NCBI GenBank assembly: GCA_021780415.1
Contig: JAJXYW010000308.1
Span: 1 to 60,341, forward strand
Direction of reading: 5' to 3'
Source of the DNA: Acidobacteriota bacterium
GTDB taxonomy: Bacteria; Acidobacteriota; Terriglobia; Terriglobales; Acidobacteriaceae
Length of the DNA stretch: 60,341 nucleotides
Shown here: positions 30,063-38,810 of the stretch, piece by piece
How positions within the stretch are numbered: the first letter of the stretch is position 1
How the letters are laid out: each line of letters opens with the position of its first letter
Made by a program: the position numbers and the translations under genes
Notes under the pieces: model-generated
What the model was told of the DNA's origin: nothing
The model's input: the letters and a program-made list of their open reading frames with translations, nothing else
Databases searched by the model: none

Positions 30063-31189
30063 TCAGATTTCGCGCCAGTGCATAGACCGCAGGCACACAT
30101 CACGGAGCCGCAGCGCAGGCCGCTCAATGCCATAGTACGAGAGCATGGCAACAGCCAGAATGCACACCCAACTCGTAGGAAATGTATTCCACCATCCGTT
30201 GCGACCAAAGACCTCAATGTTGAGGTGGTGAAGAAAAAAGGTCTGCCAGATATAAAGCGAGTAAGACAGCCGTCCCACCCACGCCATCGCTGGCTGATTG
30301 AACACCCGGCCGGCGAGACTCACCGGATTGCGCACCAGCCACAGCATCCACATCAGAATCAAAAAGCCATCGATGGTCATTCCGATGGGCATGTTCCAGT
30401 AGTTCTGAAACCTGATCTCCAGCGCGCCCGATACGAAAAACAGCAGCAGCGGCAGCAGCCACGGCCAACGCGTCGCCCGCAGGTACAGCTTCTCGAAGCG
30501 TTCATGGCCCTGCTGCAGCGCGCCCAGCGCTCCAAACATCAGGCCATCGGCCTGCATGTGAAAGGCCCCGGGATTATGAAACCCAGGGAGGAAGCGGAAC
30601 GAAAATACGCGAATAAACGGCTCTACGGCAATCACCGCCAGCGCAACCCGGGTGGCTATGCGGCGGCCCGCTGAACCCTTGTGGTGAACGATGCACAACG
30701 CCACAACCGTGGGCCAGATCAGATAAAACTGCTCCTCAATACAGAGCGACCAGAAGTGCTCCATAGCCCACAGGCTCACATGCGGCACATAGTTTCGCGT
30801 AAACGTAAGCGCTGTGATCAACTCCCGGCGATTCATCCCAGGCAGATGTCCCGTCATCCACAGAATGCAGAGAAACAGAATGTACAGGTAGAGCGGAGGA
30901 AAAATGCAAAACGCGCGCCGAACATAAAACCTCTTCAGGCTGAACCGGCTCGTCTTCTCCCGCTCGCGCAGCAACAGCGTCGTAATCAGATAGCCAGAGA
31001 TCACGAAAAGATGAAGACACCCACGGAGTCGTTGCCCAGCACGTAATAGAACAGCGGCACATGGTGGCTCAGGCTATAGCGCTGCAGCGTATGCAGCGCT
31101 ATAGCCATCACCACCGAGAGCGCTCGCAACCCATCGAGACTCGGAATCTGCCGCGGCCGCTGAATAGGCGCGGTTAGAACATCAGCCAT
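30063..31189 (-). pseudogene. Acyltransferase family 3 gene, disrupted by a one-base frameshift
   Basis: Two overlapping frames together encode one acyltransferase-3 (OafA/NodX-like) protein. 31189-31001 gives the N-terminus (SLDGLRALSVVMAIALHTL up to SVGVFIFS) and 31004-30063 the rest (ISGYLITTLLLREREKTS, FYVRRAFCIFPP, LWAMEHFWSLCIEEQFYLIWP). In the intact family the join reads GVFIFFVISGYLI; here a TTTT run (AAAA 31006-31009) is one T short and leads to an immediate TGA. With one extra T (or a -1 slip on the run) the full protein of about 375 aa is restored. Such enzymes O-acylate surface sugars. Real mutation, programmed slip, or sequencing error are all open. A start at ATG 31189 has no strong ribosome site. 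Confidence 0.85.
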
Positions 31190-31307
31190 AAGTGTTCACC
31201 AGGTGCCGTGCTGCTGAAGGCTCATCCCATTATGCCTTGCAATCCCTCATCCAACCCTCGGCATATCGACCATGGGAATCGATTCACCCATCCCACGCGC
31301 TACTTCC

Positions 31308-32387
31308 CTACCGTATCTGAACCAGCCCATCCGCGGCGCCATGGCCCGCACCGCCCGGCGTCACCATCGTCTTCTGCGGAGCCCGCCAGTGGTCGATATA
31401 GCTCACCTGGTGCACGCAGCTGATCGTGCAGTTCGGCGCGCACGACTTCTCCGTCAGAAACTCCCGCTGCACCATCTCCGTCGTATACTCCGCCACCGGA
31501 ATCCCCGGATACCCACGCTGCTGCGAGCAGTACGACACGATCCCTTTCTCGTCCACATACAGATACCGCGACCCGGCCCTGCACCGCCAGTCATTCGGCA
31601 GGCCATTCGCGATCGCCTCCTGAAATCCATTGAACCGCGAGTAGCTGCGCCGCGTCAGCCGCCGCACCTCGTCCCACACCCTGCGTTCGCGCTCGCCCAG
31701 CGGCTTCAACTGCCCGCTGCCATCGTGAATAATCCCGATCGTCGAGCTGAACCCCAGCCCCAGCGCACGTTTCGAAATCGTCAGCGCGTCCTCAGGATTC
31801 GCAATCCCCCCGCCCACCACCGAATTAATATTCACATGAAAGTCCGCATACTCCGCCAGCATCGCCAGCTTCGCATCCAGCACCTTCAGCGACTTCTTCG
31901 ACACCTCATCCGGCATCACGTTATCAATCGAGATCTGCATATGATCGAGCCCGGCCTTATTCAGCCGCTCAATCCGCTCCGGCATCAGCAGGTACCCGTT
32001 CGTAATCATCCCCGCAATCGCGCCCGTCTTCCGAATCCGCCGGATCACCTCCTCCAGCTCCGGATGCAGCAGTGGCTCGCCGCCCGAGATCGTAATCACC
32101 GACGTCCCCAGCCGCCCCAGCGCATCCACCCGCCGCTTCATCTCCTCAACATCCACCGGCGCCGACACGTCGTCATACTCATTGCAATACGTGCACGCCA
32201 GGTTGCATCGCCGCATCGGCACAATGTGCGCCATATACGGGTGCGAGGTCCCGGCCACCGCCGAAGCTATCGACCCCACCTCGCGCAGCTTCCGCGTTGC
32301 AGCAATTAATCGCCTGCGCGCAGTCATCCGGCGCGTTCCCTGCGCCTTCGTGGGCACTACCTTCGGGGCTTGAGTTTGAATAGTCAT
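31308..32387 (-). CDS. Radical SAM protein
   Basis: 359 aa. The 4Fe-4S site is CNLACTYC (CxxxCxxC, about residues 61-68), followed by radical SAM elements ITISGGEPLLHPELEE and ITNGYLL, MQISIDN. The C-terminus has further cysteines (WRCRAGSRYLYVDEKGIVSYC, then CAPNCTISCVHQVSYID) arranged like a SPASM or twitch domain with auxiliary cluster. This plan fits modifying enzymes such as HpnH-like or peptide/sugar-modifying radical SAM proteins; substrate unknown. ATG 32387 is used; TAGAAT lies 11 nt upstream. It is divergent from iscX, an iron-sulphur assembly gene, across a compact spacer, and downstream of the frameshifted acyltransferase. Confidence 0.85.
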   Translation of the reverse strand: MTIQTQAPKVVPTKAQGTRRMTARRRLIAATRKLREVGSIASAVAGTSHPYMAHIVPMRRCNLACTYCNEYDDVSAPVDVEEMKRRVDALGRLGTSVITISGGEPLLHPELEEVIRRIRKTGAIAGMITNGYLLMPERIERLNKAGLDHMQISIDNVMPDEVSKKSLKVLDAKLAMLAEYADFHVNINSVVGGGIANPEDALTISKRALGLGFSSTIGIIHDGSGQLKPLGERERRVWDEVRRLTRRSYSRFNGFQEAIANGLPNDWRCRAGSRYLYVDEKGIVSYCSQQRGYPGIPVAEYTTEMVQREFLTEKSCAPNCTISCVHQVSYIDHWRAPQKTMVTPGGAGHGAADGLVQIR

Positions 32388-32475
32388 GCAGCTTCGTTAT
32401 TCTATCGTGCCCGCTCCTCCCGCGCCTTCGCCACCTCCCTCCTTCGCAGTAAACTGGAGCCCTGGAGGCGACCCC

Positions 32476-32697
32476 ATGCCGCACGAACTCAACTGGTCCG
32501 ACACCCTTGAAATCGGTATCCAACTACAGGAGATGTTTCCCGACACCGATCCCTACTCCGTCCGTTTCACCGACCTCCACAAGTGGGTTACCCAGCTTCC
32601 CGGCTTCAAAGGCGACCCCGCCAAGTCCAACGAGGCCATCCTCGAAGCCATCCAGACCGCCTGGCACGAAGAGTACGAAGACGCCAAAGACGCTTAG
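32476..32697 (+). CDS. iscX: Iron-sulphur assembly protein IscX
   Basis: Small acidic protein that binds iron and the desulfurase IscS. The 73-aa product has the family sequence LNWSDTLEIGIQLQEMFPD, DPYSVRFTDLHKWVTQLPGF, then SNEAILEAIQTAW. GGAGG precedes ATG 32476 at 7 nt; the open frame continues 30 codons upstream without homology. It is alone, not in an isc operon, and divergent from the radical SAM gene. Confidence 0.92.
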   Translation: MPHELNWSDTLEIGIQLQEMFPDTDPYSVRFTDLHKWVTQLPGFKGDPAKSNEAILEAIQTAWHEEYEDAKDA

Positions 32698-32772
32698 CCC
32701 ACACTTTTCGCCACCACATCCTCATGCGAATTCTGCTGCGCAAACCCCTGTCGCGGGGCTACATTAGTGCGT

Positions 32773-33411
32773 ATGAATCTCTCGGCCTCTCCCAAGCCGT
32801 ACGTCTTTCTGCCCAACCGCCCGCACCCCGGCCGCCCGCGCTCCTTCGACCGCGATCAGGCCCTCGACGCCGCCATGCGTGTCTTCTGGCGCCTGGGCTA
32901 CGAGGGCGCCTCCCTCACCGCACTCACCGCCGCCATGGGCATCAACCGCCCCAGCCTCTACGCCGCTTTTGGTGACAAGGCCGACCTCTTCCGCGAGGCT
33001 GTAGCCCGCTACGGCCTCGGTCCCGGACGCTACGTTCGCCGCGCCCTCGGCCAACCCCGCGCCCGCCAGGTCGCTGAAATGCTCCTTCGCGGCACCGTCG
33101 CTCTCGCCACCGACCCCGCCAGCCCCAGCGGCTGCCTCTGGGTCCAGGGAGCCCTCGTCGCCAGCACTGAAGGCGAGCACATGCGCCGCGAGATGGCTGC
33201 TCTCCGCGCCCGCGGCATCGCCCAGATGCGCGAGCGCTTCGACCGCGCCCTCCGCGAAGGCGACCTCCCCGACGCCACCGACGTCCCGGCCCTCACTCTC
33301 TTCCTGGTCAGCATCATGAACGGCATCGCCGTCCAGGCCTGCAGCGGCCACACCCGCGAAGAACTCAACCTCGTCGTCGATCTCGCCCTCAGCGTCTGGC
33401 CCACGCCATAA
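32773..33411 (+). CDS. TetR/AcrR-family transcriptional regulator
   Basis: 212 aa from ATG 32773 (GTG 32767 is two codons earlier). The N-terminus has a typical TetR helix-turn-helix: [49 protein letters not shown] (positions about 30-78). The ligand-binding C-terminal domain includes [21 protein letters not shown] and [17 protein letters not shown], the form seen in regulators of oxidoreductase or efflux genes. TACATT lies 7 nt before ATG 32773, possibly giving a leaderless transcript. The target is unknown; the nearest gene is convergent. A hairpin follows the stop. Confidence 0.9.
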   Translation: MNLSASPKPYVFLPNRPHPGRPRSFDRDQALDAAMRVFWRLGYEGASLTALTAAMGINRPSLYAAFGDKADLFREAVARYGLGPGRYVRRALGQPRARQVAEMLLRGTVALATDPASPSGCLWVQGALVASTEGEHMRREMAALRARGIAQMRERFDRALREGDLPDATDVPALTLFLVSIMNGIAVQACSGHTREELNLVVDLALSVWPTP

Positions 33412-33415
33412 GAAA

Positions 33416-33438
33416 AGCCGCCCGCATCGCGGACGGCT
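33416..33438. terminator. Short hairpin between convergent genes
   Basis: AGCCG-C-CCGC ATC GCGG-A-CGGCT, an interrupted 9-bp stem just after the TetR stop and before the convergent DsbA-like gene. No T-run. Confidence 0.5.
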
Positions 33439-33455
33439 CCTCCTGCCCGAAGGCT

Positions 33456-34118
33456 TTACTTCTTCGCAACCTTGCCGTGCTCTGCCGGAGCGCTTCCCAC
33501 CATGGCCTCCGCCTCATCGATCGCCTGATACAGGTCCGACACGTCCTTCACCTGAATCCAGCCCTTTGGCGTCACCACCACCAGCGTTGGCGTCTGGGAC
33601 AACCCCAGTTTGTCGCCCAGCGCCACATCCGCATTCACCTCACGCTGCAACTGCCCGCTCGGGTCCACTACAAACGGCATCTGCTTGCCATGCTTGGTAA
33701 AGAACTCCTGCGTAAATCTGTTCAGGTCATCCTTGCTGGCCAGTTTGAACTGCGACGCGAAGACCTGACGCCGGTAGTCGGTCGCAATCTCGGGCGAAAC
33801 CTTGTCCTGCAGATACCGCGCATACAGCGCTGCCTCACGACTCCACATGTGGCCCGGGATCAGAAAGTCATACCGCACCAGCGGAATGTGGTAGTGATCG
33901 ATCGCCATATGCACAAATGGAAACGCATGCGCGCACGCCGGGCACTCCAGGTCTTCCCACTCGATAATGGCCACCTTCGCACCCGGCGGCGGCACCAGCA
34001 TCGACGTATCTTTGAAGTGGTCCACCTGGTTCGGCGGTACCGATACTTGCGCCGTCGCTGAAACCACAACGACCGAGAGCAGCAGCGAGAGGGAGGCGGT
34101 TACGACGTTTCGAGCCAT
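33456..34118 (-). CDS. Secreted DsbA-like thioredoxin-fold protein
   Basis: 220 aa from ATG 34118 with signal peptide (RNVVTASLSLLLSVVVVSATAQ). The thioredoxin active site is CPAC in WEDLECPACAHAFPF, followed by an alpha-helical insertion and the cis-Pro SQTPTLVVVTPKG. This is the plan of DsbA/DsbG-type periplasmic oxidoreductases or Thioredoxin_4 proteins, which oxidise or reduce disulfides of exported proteins. CPAC is less acidic than the CPHC of DsbA and may favour reduction. TTG at 34133 would add five residues. It is convergent with the TetR gene. Confidence 0.85.
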   Translation of the reverse strand: MARNVVTASLSLLLSVVVVSATAQVSVPPNQVDHFKDTSMLVPPPGAKVAIIEWEDLECPACAHAFPFVHMAIDHYHIPLVRYDFLIPGHMWSREAALYARYLQDKVSPEIATDYRRQVFASQFKLASKDDLNRFTQEFFTKHGKQMPFVVDPSGQLQREVNADVALGDKLGLSQTPTLVVVTPKGWIQVKDVSDLYQAIDEAEAMVGSAPAEHGKVAKK

Positions 34119-34288
34119 AGAAGATAGACGCAAGCGAAGGACCTTTGCTAGCAGAAAGTTAGTTCCAGCCCCTATTCAATCATCTAGCCGCCAAATCGCC
34201 AAACAATAAAGCGTACCCGCCCCAGCCGCCGCCAGCCATCCCGTCCACCTCGCGGCGATGCTATCCTCCAAAGCGAAGGAAAGCCGAA

Positions 34289-35794
34289 ATGATTGCAGTT
34301 CTGATTGCACTCCAACTTCTTGTGCTCGTGGCGCTCATCGTGCTGCTGGTACGCCGTCCCGCAGCCGCGCCTCAGGCTGAAGACCCTCGCCTCGCGCAAC
34401 TCCTCGCCGCCGATCTGCCCGCGCAGTTCACCCGCCTCGACGCCCGCTCCCAGAGCCTCGACGAGCACCTCCGCCGCGAATTCTCTCATCTCCGCACCGA
34501 CACCGCCAACGAAGCCCAGCGCACCCGCGAAGCCAGCTCCACCGACTTCGGCTCCCTGCGCACCGAAATCGCCTCCATCATCACCACTCTCGGCGTCACC
34601 CTCAACACCGGCCTCAACAGCTTTCGTGCCGACAACAAGACCTCCTCCGAATCTCTCCGCAGCGCCGTCCAGAGCAGCCTCGACGCCATCGACCAGCGCC
34701 TCACCAGCTTCGCCAGCGAGAGCAGCCGCCATCAACTCGAAGCCCAGGCTGCCCTTCACGCCAAGCTCACCGAGCTAGGCGCAGCGCAGACCGCGCACCA
34801 GAATCAACTCCGCTCCACTGTCGAAGCCCAACTCCACGCCCTCAATCAAAACAACGAGAAGAAGCTCGACGAGATGCGCCAGACCGTCGACGAGAAGCTC
34901 CACGCCACCCTGCAAACCCGCCTCACCGAGAGCTTCGGCCAGGTCACCGACCAGCTCACAAAGGTCCACGCCGGCCTCGGCGAAATGACCAAACTCTCCG
35001 CCGGCGTCGACGACCTCTCCCGCATCTTCACCAACGTCAAGTCCCGCGGCACCATCGGCGAAGTCATGCTCGAAACCCTGCTCAAGCAGATGCTCGCCCC
35101 CAGCCAGTATCAGCAAAACGTCAAAGTCCGCCCCAACACCCAGGAGCTCGTCGAGTTCGCCGTCAAACTCCCCACCCCCGGCGGCGAAATGCTCCTTCCA
35201 ATCGACTCCAAGTTCCCCCGCGAAATCTGGGAGCGCCTCGAAACCGCCTACGAGACCGGAACCGATATCGTCAGTGCCGGCAAGGCCTTCGAGACCGCCA
35301 TCCGCAACGAAGGCCGCAAGATCAGCGAGAAGTACATCGCCCCGCCCACCACCACCTCCTTCGCCATCATGTTTCTACCCACCGAAGGCCTCTTCGCCGA
35401 GGTCATGCGCCGCGACGGCCTGCAATCCGACATTCAGCAGAACTGCCACGTCACCATCGCCGGTCCCAGCACCCTCTCCGCCCTGCTCAACAGCTTCCAG
35501 ATGGGCTTCCACATGCTCCAACTCCAGCAAAAAGGCGATGAAGTCTGGAAGGTTCTCGCCAACGCCCGCACCCAGTTCGGCAAATTCGAAGACCTCATGA
35601 CCCGCATGGACGACCAGGTCGGCAAGGTGCAAAAGACCATTCAGGACGTCGGCACCCGCACCCGCGCCATCAACCGAACCCTGCGCGATGTCAGCATCGA
35701 CACCGATCAGGCCGCATTGCCCATGCGTTCCCCCGTCGCCTTCGACGGCCACATCCCCATGCTCGCCGCCAGCGACGACGACGATCCCGCCTGA
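34289..35794 (+). CDS. rmuC: DNA recombination protein RmuC
   Basis: RmuC limits recombination at inverted repeats and is anchored in the membrane. The 501-aa product has an N-terminal membrane helix (MIAVLIALQLLVLVALIVLLV), a long coiled coil (about 40-230, rich in Gln/Glu/Leu), and the C-terminal RmuC core: KSRGTIGEVMLETLLKQ, LLPIDSKFPREIWERLE, IAPPTTTSFAIMFLPTEGLFAE and LNSFQMGFHMLQLQQKG. ATG 34289 has AAGGAAAG upstream. Length is normal. It stands alone between the DsbA-like gene and a 51-aa gene on the other strand. Confidence 0.93.
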   Translation: MIAVLIALQLLVLVALIVLLVRRPAAAPQAEDPRLAQLLAADLPAQFTRLDARSQSLDEHLRREFSHLRTDTANEAQRTREASSTDFGSLRTEIASIITTLGVTLNTGLNSFRADNKTSSESLRSAVQSSLDAIDQRLTSFASESSRHQLEAQAALHAKLTELGAAQTAHQNQLRSTVEAQLHALNQNNEKKLDEMRQTVDEKLHATLQTRLTESFGQVTDQLTKVHAGLGEMTKLSAGVDDLSRIFTNVKSRGTIGEVMLETLLKQMLAPSQYQQNVKVRPNTQELVEFAVKLPTPGGEMLLPIDSKFPREIWERLETAYETGTDIVSAGKAFETAIRNEGRKISEKYIAPPTTTSFAIMFLPTEGLFAEVMRRDGLQSDIQQNCHVTIAGPSTLSALLNSFQMGFHMLQLQQKGDEVWKVLANARTQFGKFEDLMTRMDDQVGKVQKTIQDVGTRTRAINRTLRDVSIDTDQAALPMRSPVAFDGHIPMLAASDDDDPA

Positions 35795-35816
35795 CCTGAC
35801 CTCTCTACCCCAGCCT

Positions 35817-35972
35817 CTACGCGCTCTTCCGCCAAAACGTCTTGCGCCGGCAGATCACGCACTCCCACGGATACCATCCCAGCGCCGTCAACACATACCG
35901 CTGCAGCATCCCGCGCCGATTCACCCGCCGGAACTTCGTCGATCCGCACCAGAAACACGCCTTCTCCGTCAA
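35817..35972 (-). CDS. 51-aa four-cysteine protein
   Basis: Open frame on the minus strand reading KACFWCGSTKFRR, then GMLQRYVLTALGWYPWECVICRRKTFWRK, ending TAG at 35817-35819. Two CxxC pairs (C6/C9 and C38/C41) frame a basic, aromatic middle, the pattern of a small zinc-ribbon protein with 'Cys-Gly-Ser' knuckles. Start TTG 35972 is the only plausible one before an upstream stop; no ribosome site stands out. It fills the otherwise empty space between rmuC and acpP and looks protein-like. I recognise similar small CWCGS/CxxCRRxFW proteins from acidobacteria but cannot give a function. Confidence 0.6.
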   Translation of the reverse strand: MTEKACFWCGSTKFRRVNRRGMLQRYVLTALGWYPWECVICRRKTFWRKSA

Positions 35973-36023
35973 CTTTTCGCCGATCTTTCCGCCCCGGGAC
36001 TTCGTCTCACCCGCGATAGCAAT

Positions 36024-36043
36024 TCAGGCTAAAATATACCTGA
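36024..36043 (+). promoter_or_regulatory. Possible operator/promoter upstream of acpP
   Basis: Inverted repeat TCAGG-N10-CCTGA around an AT-rich core (TAAAATATA) about 180 bp ahead of acpP. It could be a regulator site overlapping a -10 box. No -35 box was identified. Confidence 0.3.
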
Positions 36044-36224
36044 GTCTCCCCGCCGCGCCCATTTCAGGCCCGGCGTCCGAGTACTTCCACAGTTCCACCC
36101 CACCCCGCTTCTTTACAGCGTCCGACCGCGTCGGTATGCTTTCACACTGGGGCAGTCAATCGGGTAGCTCTTTTCCAGAGTCCCGTGTTCGCGCCCAACC
36201 CCGGATTTTATAGGAGATCGTACG

Positions 36225-36467
36225 ATGGCAGCAGTTGATGAGAAGGTAAAGCAGATTATTGTCGAGCAGCTTCAGGTGGATGAGGCCGAAGTCACCCCCG
36301 GCGCCAGCTTCCAGGAAGACCTCGGTGCCGACTCGCTCGACGTCGTCGAGCTCGTCATGCAGTTTGAGGAGGCCTTCGACATCCAGATCCCTGACGAGGA
36401 TGCCGAGAAGATCAAGACCGTCAAGGACGCGACCGAGTACATCGAGAAGCACCAGAAGGTTAAGTAA
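36225..36467 (+). CDS. acpP: Acyl carrier protein
   Basis: ACP carries growing acyl chains on a phosphopantetheine arm in fatty-acid synthesis. The 80-aa product has the attachment serine in [18 protein letters not shown] and the usual acidic helices ([19 protein letters not shown]). AGGAG lies 8-9 nt before ATG 36225. It is 51 bp ahead of fabF, the classic acpP-fabF pair, and shares its promoter. Confidence 0.97.
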   Translation: MAAVDEKVKQIIVEQLQVDEAEVTPGASFQEDLGADSLDVVELVMQFEEAFDIQIPDEDAEKIKTVKDATEYIEKHQKVK

Positions 36468-36518
36468 CAGGAACGTCGCAGCATACCGCTACTGAAGACG
36501 AACAGGAATGAGAGAAAG

Positions 36519-37772
36519 ATGCCGCATCGTCGCGTCGTTGTAACGGGCATGGGCCTCCTCTGCGGAGTGGGTAACACCGCATCGCAGATATGGGAGGGCC
36601 TGCTCGCCGGTAAGAGTGGCATGGCTGAGATCACTGCGTTCGATCTCACCGGTCACTCCGTCCGCATCGCCGCCGAAGTCAAAAACTTCGACGTGCACGC
36701 CTTCGTGGACAAGAAGGAGGCCCGCAAGATGGGCCGCTTCATCCACTTCGCCATGGCCGCCGCACAGGAAGCCATGCTCCACTCCGGCCTCCAGATCACG
36801 CCCGAAAACTCCGAGTCCATCGGCGTCCACATCGGCTCCGGCATCGGTGGCTTCGACGTCATCGAGCGCGAGCACACCGCCCTCATGAATGGTGGTCCGC
36901 GCAAGATCTCGCCCTTCTTCATCCCGGCCACCATCATCAATCTCGCCGCCGGCCACGTCTCCATCAAGTACGGCGCCAAGGGTCCCAACGAGGCCACGGC
37001 CACAGCCTGCACCAGCTCCGCGCACAGCATCGGTGATGCCTTCCGCATCATCCAGCGCGGTGACGCCGACGCCATGATCGCCGGCGGTGCCGAAGCCGCC
37101 ATCACGCCTCTCTCGGTCGGTGGTTTCGCCGCCATGAAGGCTCTCTCCACCCGCAACGATGATCCGACCCACGCCTGCCGCCCCTTTGACAAGGATCGCG
37201 ACGGCTTCGTCTGCGGCGAAGGTGCCGGCATCCTCATCCTCGAGGAGCTTGAGTTCGCCCAGGCCCGTGGCGCCCACATCCTCGCCGAGGTCATCGGCTA
37301 CGGCATGAGCGGCGACGCCTACCACATGACCGGCATGGCCCCCGAAGGCGATGGTTGCCGCCGCGCGATGCAGGCTGCTCTCCGCGTCGCCGGCATCTCG
37401 CCGGACAAGATCGACTACGTCAACGCCCACGCCACCTCCACGGCTGTCGGCGACGCCCTCGAATCTCAGGCCATCGAAAACGTATTCGGCGAGCACGCCA
37501 GGAGCCACAAGCTTCTGGTCAGCTCCACCAAGTCCATGACCGGCCATCTGCTCGGCGGCGCTGGCGGCCTCGAAGCCGGCATCACCATCATGGCGATGCA
37601 GCACCAGATCGCTCCCCCGACCATGAATCTCGACCACGTCGATCCGGCCTGCCGCCTCAATTACGTCCCCAACAAGCCGCAGCCGACCAAAATCGACTAC
37701 GCGCTCTCCAACAGCTTCGGCTTTGGCGGCACCAACGGCTCGCTGGTCTTCAAACGCTGGGGTGCCGAGTAA
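36519..37772 (+). CDS. fabF: Beta-ketoacyl-ACP synthase II
   Basis: FabF condenses acyl-ACP with malonyl-ACP in chain elongation. The 417-aa product has the nucleophile cysteine in TATACTSSAHSIGDAF and the two active-site histidines in NAHATSTAVGD and STKSMTGHLLGGAGGLEA, plus the C-terminal NSFGFGGTNGSLVFKR. ATG 36519 matches the family start (PHRRVVVTGMGLLCGVG). Second gene of acpP-fabF; closed by the hairpin at 37814. Confidence 0.96.
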   Translation: MPHRRVVVTGMGLLCGVGNTASQIWEGLLAGKSGMAEITAFDLTGHSVRIAAEVKNFDVHAFVDKKEARKMGRFIHFAMAAAQEAMLHSGLQITPENSESIGVHIGSGIGGFDVIEREHTALMNGGPRKISPFFIPATIINLAAGHVSIKYGAKGPNEATATACTSSAHSIGDAFRIIQRGDADAMIAGGAEAAITPLSVGGFAAMKALSTRNDDPTHACRPFDKDRDGFVCGEGAGILILEELEFAQARGAHILAEVIGYGMSGDAYHMTGMAPEGDGCRRAMQAALRVAGISPDKIDYVNAHATSTAVGDALESQAIENVFGEHARSHKLLVSSTKSMTGHLLGGAGGLEAGITIMAMQHQIAPPTMNLDHVDPACRLNYVPNKPQPTKIDYALSNSFGFGGTNGSLVFKRWGAE

Positions 37773-37813
37773 ACTTCACCGCCGGCCAACCCATCGTTCG
37801 TTATTCGCAAGAA

Positions 37814-37839
37814 AGCCCGGCACCCTGCCGGGCTTTTTC
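37814..37839 (+). terminator. Rho-independent terminator after fabF
   Basis: AGCCCGGCA / TGCCGGGCT stem with CCC loop followed by TTTTTC. It closes acpP-fabF. Confidence 0.9.
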
Positions 37840-37908
37840 TCTCTCCGCCGCATCCAACAAGACGCATCAACACACCGCACATGAATACCGCACGAGGAGA
37901 ACGACACC

Positions 37909-38745
37909 ATGGCATTTCTAAAAGTTGGCAAAGAAAACAGCACCGACATTGAGCTGTACTACGAAGATCGCGGCACCGGCCAGCCGGTTGTCCTCATCCA
38001 CGGCTGGCCACTCAGCGGAGCCTCCTGGGAGCGTCAATCCGCCGCTCTGCTCGCCTCCGGCCACCGCGTCATCACCTACGACCGCCGCGGCTTTGGCCGT
38101 TCCTCTCAGCCCAGCCTCGGCTACGACTACGACACCCTCGCCGGCGACACCAGCAAGCTCATCCAGGCCCTCGACCTCCACGGCGTCACCCTCGTCGGCT
38201 TCAGCATGGGCGGCGGCGAAGTCGCCCGCTACTTTGGCAAGTACGCAGAGCCCGGCCGCGTCACCCGGGCCGTCTTCATGGCCTCCATCGCCCCCGCGCT
38301 CCGCCACTCCGCCGACAACCCCGAAGGCATCGACCCCGCCGTCTTCGAGGGCATCAAGCAGGCCATCGAGGCCGACCGCTTCGCCTTCCTCGACACCTTC
38401 CTCGACACCTTCTACAACAAGAAGCTCATCGGCGGCACCCACATCTCCGACGCCGCCATCCACGCCAGCTTCAACATCGCCACCGCCTCCAGCTACCACG
38501 CCTTCCTCAACTGCGTCGACGCCTGGCTCGAGGACTTCCGCGCCGACATCAAGCGCATCCACGTTCCCACCCTCGTCATCCACGGCGACAGCGACCAGAT
38601 CCTCCCCATCGAAGCCACCGGCAAGCGCACTGCGGCCTTGATCCCCAGCGCCCAGCTCCACGTCATCGAAGGCGGCCCCCACGGCCTCAACTGGACCCAC
38701 GCCACCGAGGTCAACAAGGTGCTCCTCGAGTTCCTCGCCCGGTAA
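37909..38745 (+). CDS. Alpha/beta hydrolase, haloperoxidase-like
   Basis: 278 aa. The sequence VVLIHGWPLSGASWERQ gives the oxyanion region, the nucleophile serine is in VGFSMGGGEVARYFG (Ser about 99), the acid in VIHGDSDQILP, and the histidine in EGGPHGLNWTH. RVITYDRRGFGRSSQP is typical of cofactor-free 'non-haem chloroperoxidase' (esterase/perhydrolase) members. ATG 37909 follows a GAGGAGAACGACACC stretch with AGGAG at 9 nt. Physiological ester is unknown. Stand-alone gene with its own strong terminator. Confidence 0.9.
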   Translation: MAFLKVGKENSTDIELYYEDRGTGQPVVLIHGWPLSGASWERQSAALLASGHRVITYDRRGFGRSSQPSLGYDYDTLAGDTSKLIQALDLHGVTLVGFSMGGGEVARYFGKYAEPGRVTRAVFMASIAPALRHSADNPEGIDPAVFEGIKQAIEADRFAFLDTFLDTFYNKKLIGGTHISDAAIHASFNIATASSYHAFLNCVDAWLEDFRADIKRIHVPTLVIHGDSDQILPIEATGKRTAALIPSAQLHVIEGGPHGLNWTHATEVNKVLLEFLAR

Positions 38746-38761
38746 CTTCCAGCCGCAACGC

Positions 38762-38792
38762 AGAGAGGCCCGGCCATCCGCCGGGCCTCTCT
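38762..38792. terminator. Bidirectional hairpin terminator
   Basis: Perfect 13-bp stem AGAGAGGCCCGGC / GCCGGGCCTCTCT with a CATCC loop between the hydrolase and the convergent Yip1-type gene. Confidence 0.85.
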
Positions 38793-38810
38793 GCTTGTTG
38801 CAAACAGTCT

